Part shown: in pieces, positions 59,397 through 64,000 of the stretch
Numbering within the stretch: position 1 is the first letter of the stretch
How the letters are laid out: every line of letters starts with the position of its first letter
DNA from: CAILZL01 sp049840395
GTDB lineage: Bacteria > Pseudomonadota > Gammaproteobacteria > Steroidobacterales > Steroidobacteraceae
Reading direction: 5' to 3'
Assembly (NCBI GenBank): GCA_049840395.1
Contig: JASGLD010000005.1
Coordinates: 930,001 to 994,000 of the forward strand
DNA length: 64,000 nucleotides
Notes under the pieces: generated by a model
Database searches by the model: none
What the model saw: only the letters and a program-made list of their open reading frames with translations
Told to the model about the DNA's origin: nothing
Position numbers and translations under genes: made by a program

Positions 59397-59506
59397 TTAA
59401 GCTTTTTTCATCGGCCGCGATCACTGCATAACTTCACCGGCCGATAGGCGGCGGGCCGCTCATGCCCGTGTACAATACCGGGCTTTTACGTGGCCCGGAG
59501 TTTCGC

Positions 59507-62227
59507 GTGGCGAATTGGATTACGTCCCTGTTTGGCAGTCGCAATCAGCGGCTTGTAACTGGCTATAGCAAGCTGGTAGCGCGCGTCAATGCATTGGAAG
59601 CCTCCATCCAGGCATTGAGCGACGAGCAACTGCGCGATAAGACCCAGGAATTCCGTCAACGCCTGTCGGCAGGCGAAACCGTAGACGATCTGCTGCCTGA
59701 GGCTTTTGCCGCCGTACGCGAGGCCGGCCGGCGTTCCTTGGGAATGCGCCACTTTGATGTGCAGCTGATCGGCGGCATGACGCTGCATCAGGGCAAGATT
59801 GCTGAAATGCGCACCGGCGAAGGCAAGACCTTGATGGCTACGCTGCCGGTATACCTGAATGCCCTGCCCGCCAAGGGCGTGCATGTGGTGACGGTGAACG
59901 AATACCTGGCGCAGCGCGACGCCGACTGGATGCGTCCGGTATATGCCTTCCTGGGCATGACTGTGGGCGTGATCAAGAGCGGTCAAAACCAGGAAGAAAA
60001 GCAGGCTGCCTATGCGGCCGACATCACCTACGGCACCAATAACGAATTCGGCTTCGATTACCTGCGCGACAACCTGGCCTTCCGTCTGGAGGACCGGGTG
60101 CAGCGTGGTCTGGCCTATGCCATCGTCGACGAAGTCGACTCGATCTTGATCGACGAAGCGCGTACGCCGCTGATCATTTCCGGCCCGGCCGAAGAAAGCA
60201 CCGAGCTGTACGTGAAGATCAACGCCTTGGTGCCACAGTTGAAACGTCAGGAAGGCGAAGAGACGGAAGGCGATTACTGGGCCGATGAAAAGGGCCGTCA
60301 GGTACATCTTTCGGACGCTGGCCATGAGCGCGCTGAAGAGTTGTTCACTCAGGCTGGTTTGCTGCAACCCGATCAAAGCCTGTACGACGCAGCGAACATC
60401 CGTTTGATGCATCACTTGAACGCCGCCCTGCGTGCCCATGCCTTGTACCAACGCGACGTGGCGTACATCGTGCGCAATGGCGAAGTGGTGATCGTCGACG
60501 AATTCACCGGTCGTACCATGCCGGGCCGTCGTTGGTCCGAAGGTTTGCATCAAGCCATCGAAGCCAAAGAACGCGTCAATGTGCGCGAAGAAAACCAGAC
60601 GGTGGCGTCGATCACCTTCCAGAATTTCTTCCGCATGTACACCAAGCTGTCCGGCATGACCGGCACAGCCGATACCGAAGCCTTCGAGTTCCAGCAGATC
60701 TACGGCCTGGAAGTGGTGGTGATTCCGACGCATCGGCCCATGGTTCGTAAGGATCATCCCGATTTCGTGTATCTCACTCAGAAGGACAAGTTCGACGCCA
60801 TCATTGCCGACATCAAGGAGTGCGCGGCAAAGCAGCAGCCGGCCTTGGTGGGCACCACGTCCATTGAGACTTCCGAATATTTGGCGAGCCTGTTGAAGGC
60901 GCAGAACATTCCGCATGAAGTGTTGAACGCCAAGCAACACGAGCGCGAAGCCTTGATCGTGTCCCAGGCTGGTCGTCCGGGTGCCGTAACCATTGCCACC
61001 AACATGGCGGGCCGTGGTACCGACATCGTGCTCGGCGGTAGTCTGGAGGCCGAGCTGCATGCGTTGGGTGATGCGGATGACGCCACCAAGGCGCAGGTGC
61101 GTGCTGAGTGGCAGAAGCGTCACGACGCTGTATTGGCTTCGGGTGGCTTGCACATCATCGGTACCGAGCGTCATGAGTCGCGTCGTATCGATAACCAGCT
61201 GCGCGGTCGTTCCGGTCGCCAGGGCGATGCCGGTTCCAGTCGTTTCTATCTGTCGATCGAAGACAACTTGATGCGCATCTTCGGTGATCCCGAACGTACC
61301 AAGCGTTGGCTGCAGACTGCCGGTATGAAGGAAGGTGAAGTCATCGAAAGCCGCATGCTCAGCAAGCAGATCGAACGTGCGCAGCGCAAGGTGGAGGCGC
61401 ATAACTTCGATGCCCGCAAGAATTTGCTGGAATACGATGACGTGGCCAACGATCAACGCAAGGTGATCTATCACCAGCGCTCGGAAATCATGGCGGCAGA
61501 CGATATGGCCGAGTCCATTGCGGCCATTCGCGCCGAAGTGCTCACCGATCTTACTGCGCGTTATGCGGCGCAGCAGAGCGTCGAAGATCAATGGGATCTG
61601 GATGGGTTGAGCGAACAATTGGCTCGCGACTTCTCCGTGCAACTGGATATCAAGGGTTGGGTAACGGCGCAGAAGGCGCCGAGTCCTGATGATGTGGCCG
61701 AGTTCGTCGTGCAGGAAATCGCCAAGGTTTACGCCACCAAGGTTGAAGCCTATGGCGAGCCGGTGATGCGTCATCTGGAAAAGGCGTTGATGATGCAGAA
61801 CCTGGACTCGCACTGGCGCGAGCATCTGGCGGCGATGGATTATCTGCGCCAGGGTATCCACCTGCGCAGCTATGCGCAGAAAAACCCCAAGCAGGAATAC
61901 AAGCGCGAAGCTTTCGAGCTGTTCACCAGTATGCTGGATCGCATCAAGCACGACACCGTGTCCATGCTGTCGCGTCTGCAGGTGCGCAGCGAGGCAGAGA
62001 TTCAAGCCGAGGCGGAAGAGCGTCAGCGTCGTCTGGAAGCCGCCATGCAAACTCAGCATGCCGCTCCCGAATCCATTGTGGCGCCACCTTCTCAAGAGGT
62101 GACGGATAGTTCAGCAGCAATGAATGAGCAGGTCACGCGTACTGGGCCTAAGGTGGGACGCAATGAGCCCTGCCCCTGTGGTTCGGGCAAGAAGTACAAG
62201 CATTGCCACGGTGCCTTGGAAACCTGA
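59507..62227 (+). CDS. secA: Protein translocase ATPase subunit SecA
   Basis: The 906-residue protein has the SecA motifs: Walker A MRTGEGKTL near residue 105, VDEVDSILIDEARTPLIISG, NMAGRGTDIVLGG, GTERHESRRIDNQLRGRSGR, and the C-terminal zinc site CPCGSGKKYKHCHG. It drives Sec-dependent export through SecYEG. I chose the GTG at 59507 (VANWITSLFGSRNQR, matching the family N-terminus), preceded by GGAG 7 bases away; an ATG at 59462 would add 15 residues without similarity. Confidence 0.97.
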   Translation: MANWITSLFGSRNQRLVTGYSKLVARVNALEASIQALSDEQLRDKTQEFRQRLSAGETVDDLLPEAFAAVREAGRRSLGMRHFDVQLIGGMTLHQGKIAEMRTGEGKTLMATLPVYLNALPAKGVHVVTVNEYLAQRDADWMRPVYAFLGMTVGVIKSGQNQEEKQAAYAADITYGTNNEFGFDYLRDNLAFRLEDRVQRGLAYAIVDEVDSILIDEARTPLIISGPAEESTELYVKINALVPQLKRQEGEETEGDYWADEKGRQVHLSDAGHERAEELFTQAGLLQPDQSLYDAANIRLMHHLNAALRAHALYQRDVAYIVRNGEVVIVDEFTGRTMPGRRWSEGLHQAIEAKERVNVREENQTVASITFQNFFRMYTKLSGMTGTADTEAFEFQQIYGLEVVVIPTHRPMVRKDHPDFVYLTQKDKFDAIIADIKECAAKQQPALVGTTSIETSEYLASLLKAQNIPHEVLNAKQHEREALIVSQAGRPGAVTIATNMAGRGTDIVLGGSLEAELHALGDADDATKAQVRAEWQKRHDAVLASGGLHIIGTERHESRRIDNQLRGRSGRQGDAGSSRFYLSIEDNLMRIFGDPERTKRWLQTAGMKEGEVIESRMLSKQIERAQRKVEAHNFDARKNLLEYDDVANDQRKVIYHQRSEIMAADDMAESIAAIRAEVLTDLTARYAAQQSVEDQWDLDGLSEQLARDFSVQLDIKGWVTAQKAPSPDDVAEFVVQEIAKVYATKVEAYGEPVMRHLEKALMMQNLDSHWREHLAAMDYLRQGIHLRSYAQKNPKQEYKREAFELFTSMLDRIKHDTVSMLSRLQVRSEAEIQAEAEERQRRLEAAMQTQHAAPESIVAPPSQEVTDSSAAMNEQVTRTGPKVGRNEPCPCGSGKKYKHCHGALET

Positions 62228-62250
62228 GTTGCAAGGCTGTGTGGCGGTAA

Positions 62251-62721
62251 GTGACGGATAGCAGAATGCAGAGACCTTCTGTTGGCGAGTATTCGGTGTC
62301 CGATGCGCAGCTTGTAAGTGAGCTCCCGATCATCCATGTGGTCGCGGGAGCCTTGCTCGATGGTCAGGGACGAGTCTTGATCGCCCAGCGTCCGGCCGGC
62401 AAGCACATGGCTGGAGAGTGGGAATTTCCCGGCGGCAAACTCATGAAGGATGAGCAGCCAAGGGATGGGCTACTGCGTGAGTTACAGGAAGAGTTGGGTA
62501 TACAAGTGCAGCAGGCCGAATGGGTGGCCAGTTGCCAACATGACTATCCGGATCGGCGTGTGGTGCTGGAGTTATGGATGGTGCCTGGATTTAGTGGCGA
62601 ACCCCAGTCGCTGGATGACCAAGCGCTGCGTTGGGTGCCGTCTTCCCAACTTGAAGCTGCGGGTTTGTTACCCGCCGACAAACCGTTGGTAACAGCCTTG
62701 CTTGCCAAGCTGGCGGCTTAG
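62251..62721 (+). CDS. mutT: MutT-like Nudix hydrolase (8-oxo-dGTP diphosphatase type)
   Basis: The 156-residue protein has a full Nudix box, GKLMKDEQPRDGLLREL followed by QEELG (GX5EX7REXXEEXG), and a preceding VVAGALLDGQGRVLIAQRP strand. Its place after secA is typical of mutT in gammaproteobacteria. It should hydrolyse 8-oxo-dGTP, preventing mispairing. The start is a GTG at 62251; the ATG at 62266 is an alternative. Its end overlaps the convergent yacG gene by 4 bases. Confidence 0.92.
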   Translation: MTDSRMQRPSVGEYSVSDAQLVSELPIIHVVAGALLDGQGRVLIAQRPAGKHMAGEWEFPGGKLMKDEQPRDGLLRELQEELGIQVQQAEWVASCQHDYPDRRVVLELWMVPGFSGEPQSLDDQALRWVPSSQLEAAGLLPADKPLVTALLAKLAA

Positions 62722-62909
62722 TTATCGCGAGTATCGGGTTCACCGAGCTCTGCAGATTCAACGTCACTCTGTATGGAAATGACGTGTTTTTCCGCAGCCC
62801 ATTCACCGAGATCGATCAGCTTGCAGCGTTCGCTACAAAACGGTCGCCACTTGTTCTCAAGCGAATATTCGATCAGACGCTGACAGGTCGGACAGGGGGT
62901 GTGCTTCAT
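62718..62909 (-). CDS. yacG: DNA gyrase inhibitor YacG
   Basis: The 63-residue zinc protein has CPTCQRLIEYS and FCSERCKLIDLGEWAAEKH, the two Cys pairs and the DLGxWA motif of YacG. It inhibits GyrB in Escherichia coli. It overlaps zapD by one base (zapD TGA and yacG ATG), consistent with the coaE-zapD-yacG operon. Confidence 0.95.
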   Translation of the reverse strand: MKHTPCPTCQRLIEYSLENKWRPFCSERCKLIDLGEWAAEKHVISIQSDVESAELGEPDTRDN

Positions 62910-63712
62910 CAGCTACAGGTGGTGAGCAGGAAGGGAACGTCATGTTCGACTTGTATGGGACGTGTGTTCACGCCTTGCCACTTGAGGAAGCGAATGCTGC
63001 AACGGTAATGGCTGCCGCTGATTTCCGGAAACCATTCGGTGCCGGCGGGCAGCGTGATGCGCAACAGCTGGCAATGCGAGTCCCGATCCAGGTTGAGCTG
63101 AAAGTTGCCGGCCACTGCGGTCTCGCGCCGCGGGCGTGAATTCTGGCGGGTGACCCAAAGCAGATAGATGACGGCTTCGCAAAGGATGCGAATGTGGCCC
63201 ATCCACTCGTCGAAAGCCTGCTGGCGCACTTCAAACGGTTCATTCAGCCAGTGAAAATAATCGCGTAAGTCGAACTCGCAGGTGCCACCCGGGATGGCGC
63301 TGCGATGCCTGATGGCGCTGAGAAATTCAGAATCGCGCAGGTTCTGCATGAACATACCGCCGATCGAATTGAGCTCGCCACGGTGATGTGCCAGTTGCGC
63401 CATGATGTCGTGCAGGCGGTCGCCATCGACGCCTTGCTTGGCGCGGAATTCATTCAACACGGCCAGTTGCCGCTCCAATTCCTTCAAAGCATCGGTGCGA
63501 CAATCGCCACGCGCGGTAATAGCCAGTATTTCCAGCATGGAAGACATGGCCGCCCGGGTGGCCCAGCTGCCCGTATGCTGCTGGTGGTACTGCGTCTGGC
63601 GATACAGAAATTCCAGACGCAGATACGTACGCAGGCGCTCGCTAAGCGGCTGCTCGTAATCGATGGTGGCGGCTTGAGGGTCGCTGCCGCTCTGCGGTTC
63701 TGGCGAGATCAT
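62909..63712 (-). CDS. zapD: Cell division protein ZapD
   Basis: The 267-residue protein matches ZapD: IDYEQPLSERLRTYLRLEFL at the N-terminus, ELNSIGGMFMQNLRDSEFLS in the middle, and LRITLPAGTEWFPEISGSHY near the end. It bundles FtsZ filaments at the division septum. I took the ATG at 63712; an upstream in-frame start at 63748 adds 12 unsupported residues. It is followed by yacG and preceded by coaE. Confidence 0.95.
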   Translation of the reverse strand: MISPEPQSGSDPQAATIDYEQPLSERLRTYLRLEFLYRQTQYHQQHTGSWATRAAMSSMLEILAITARGDCRTDALKELERQLAVLNEFRAKQGVDGDRLHDIMAQLAHHRGELNSIGGMFMQNLRDSEFLSAIRHRSAIPGGTCEFDLRDYFHWLNEPFEVRQQAFDEWMGHIRILCEAVIYLLWVTRQNSRPRRETAVAGNFQLNLDRDSHCQLLRITLPAGTEWFPEISGSHYRCSIRFLKWQGVNTRPIQVEHDVPFLLTTCS

Positions 63713-63799
63713 CGCTGTATTGTGCTGCACGCGACCCACATAGGCCAAGTGTTGCTCGCATCTATCTACTCTGACCGTGCGGGCTAATACGTTATAAGT

Positions 63800-64000
63800 T
63801 TATTGCCGGTCTGCAAGTTGCAGATAACGTTGGTGCAAAAAGGCTATTTTCTTCGGCAATTCAGCGAGGCTGTCGCTGTTATTGATCACGTCGTCGGCCT
63901 GTGCCAGACGTTGTTCGCGACTGGCTTGCGCGGCCAGTATGCGCTCGGCCAACTGCGGTGTAATGCCATCGCGAAGTAATAGACGCGCTAACTGAGTTGC
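63800..64000 (-). CDS. coaE: Dephospho-CoA kinase, C-terminal part
   Basis: The 66 visible residues include ARLLLRDGITPQLAERILAA and the DDVINNSDSLAELPKKIAFL stretch, the C-terminal end of CoaE with its conserved ADDVI-N pattern. The enzyme phosphorylates dephospho-CoA in the last step of CoA synthesis. The N-terminal part with the P-loop lies beyond the right edge. Its order with zapD and yacG is the standard one. Confidence 0.88.
   Translation of the reverse strand, partial: ATQLARLLLRDGITPQLAERILAAQASREQRLAQADDVINNSDSLAELPKKIAFLHQRYLQLADRQ

Noticed and set aside
59410..59445. ATCGGCCG / CGGCCGAT inverted repeat as a terminator after the M23 peptidase
   Set aside because: The T-run lies before, not after, the stem on the plus strand, so termination is not supported.
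59486..62095. 869-codon open frame on the minus strand
   Set aside because: It is antisense to secA across its whole length and has a low-complexity His/Gln-rich translation without motifs; it reflects secA codon bias.
1..64000. CRISPR array, rRNA or tRNA genes
   Set aside because: No regularly spaced direct repeats with unique spacers and no tRNA- or rRNA-like sequence were found by eye; the repeats present are palindromic and scattered.

Overview
The window looks like a chromosomal segment of a gammaproteobacterium, probably from the Xanthomonadales/Nevskiales/Steroidobacterales neighbourhood. The right end carries a conserved housekeeping block (lpxC, a DciA-like gene, an M23 peptidase, secA, a mutT-like Nudix gene, yacG, zapD, coaE) in a typical gammaproteobacterial order. 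The rest is rich in TonB-type transport, ECF sigma factors, secreted enzymes and dispersed short palindromic repeats. The lineage is an inference from gene content; no rRNA or tRNA gene was seen.

Layout: 1-8000 holds ABC-2 transporter genes, a methyltransferase, OsmC, EcsC and GFA proteins, an outer-membrane protein, and a sulfite reductase (cysI) overlapping a DUF934 gene. 8200-13000, probably extending to about 16200, is an accessory block of short, same-strand, mostly unrecognised genes. Several of its junctions are attC-like recombination sites (inverted RYYYAAC / GTTRRRY cores), so it reads as an integron gene-cassette array with no integrase in the window (a CALIN). 16300-26700 holds a second OsmC protein, a CPA2 antiporter, a TonB-dependent receptor, a fatty-acid hydroxylase and a LysR regulator.

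27200-37700 is a proline catabolism locus. Proline dehydrogenase and P5C dehydrogenase are encoded by two overlapping genes rather than one putA, followed by a glutamate dehydrogenase gene that carries a frameshift. Two related LysR regulators, an Lrp/AsnC regulator and an MHS-type transporter lie next to it, followed by three small secreted-protein genes. Together these could import proline, oxidise it to glutamate and then to 2-oxoglutarate.

37700-53100 contains an XRE/ECF sigma pair and two tandem alpha/beta-hydrolase-fold proteins in which the nucleophile serine is alanine. Two two-component systems follow, then two exported intradiol dioxygenases with long polyserine linkers and a hydrolase gene interrupted by an in-frame TGA. 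A third serine-less hydrolase carries a Gly/Ala-rich insert and sits beside a cytochrome b561 and a cytochrome c' that has a similar Gly-rich stretch. 53100-64000 is an MsbA-like exporter, an ECF sigma factor with a small membrane partner, a lipoprotein, and the housekeeping block. In that block a cyclic-di-GMP-I (GEMM) riboswitch with a ribosome-site hairpin precedes the M23 peptidase gene.

The most unusual items are the integrase-less cassette array, the cluster of nucleophile-lacking hydrolases, the polyserine-linked dioxygenases, and the riboswitch-controlled cell-wall peptidase.
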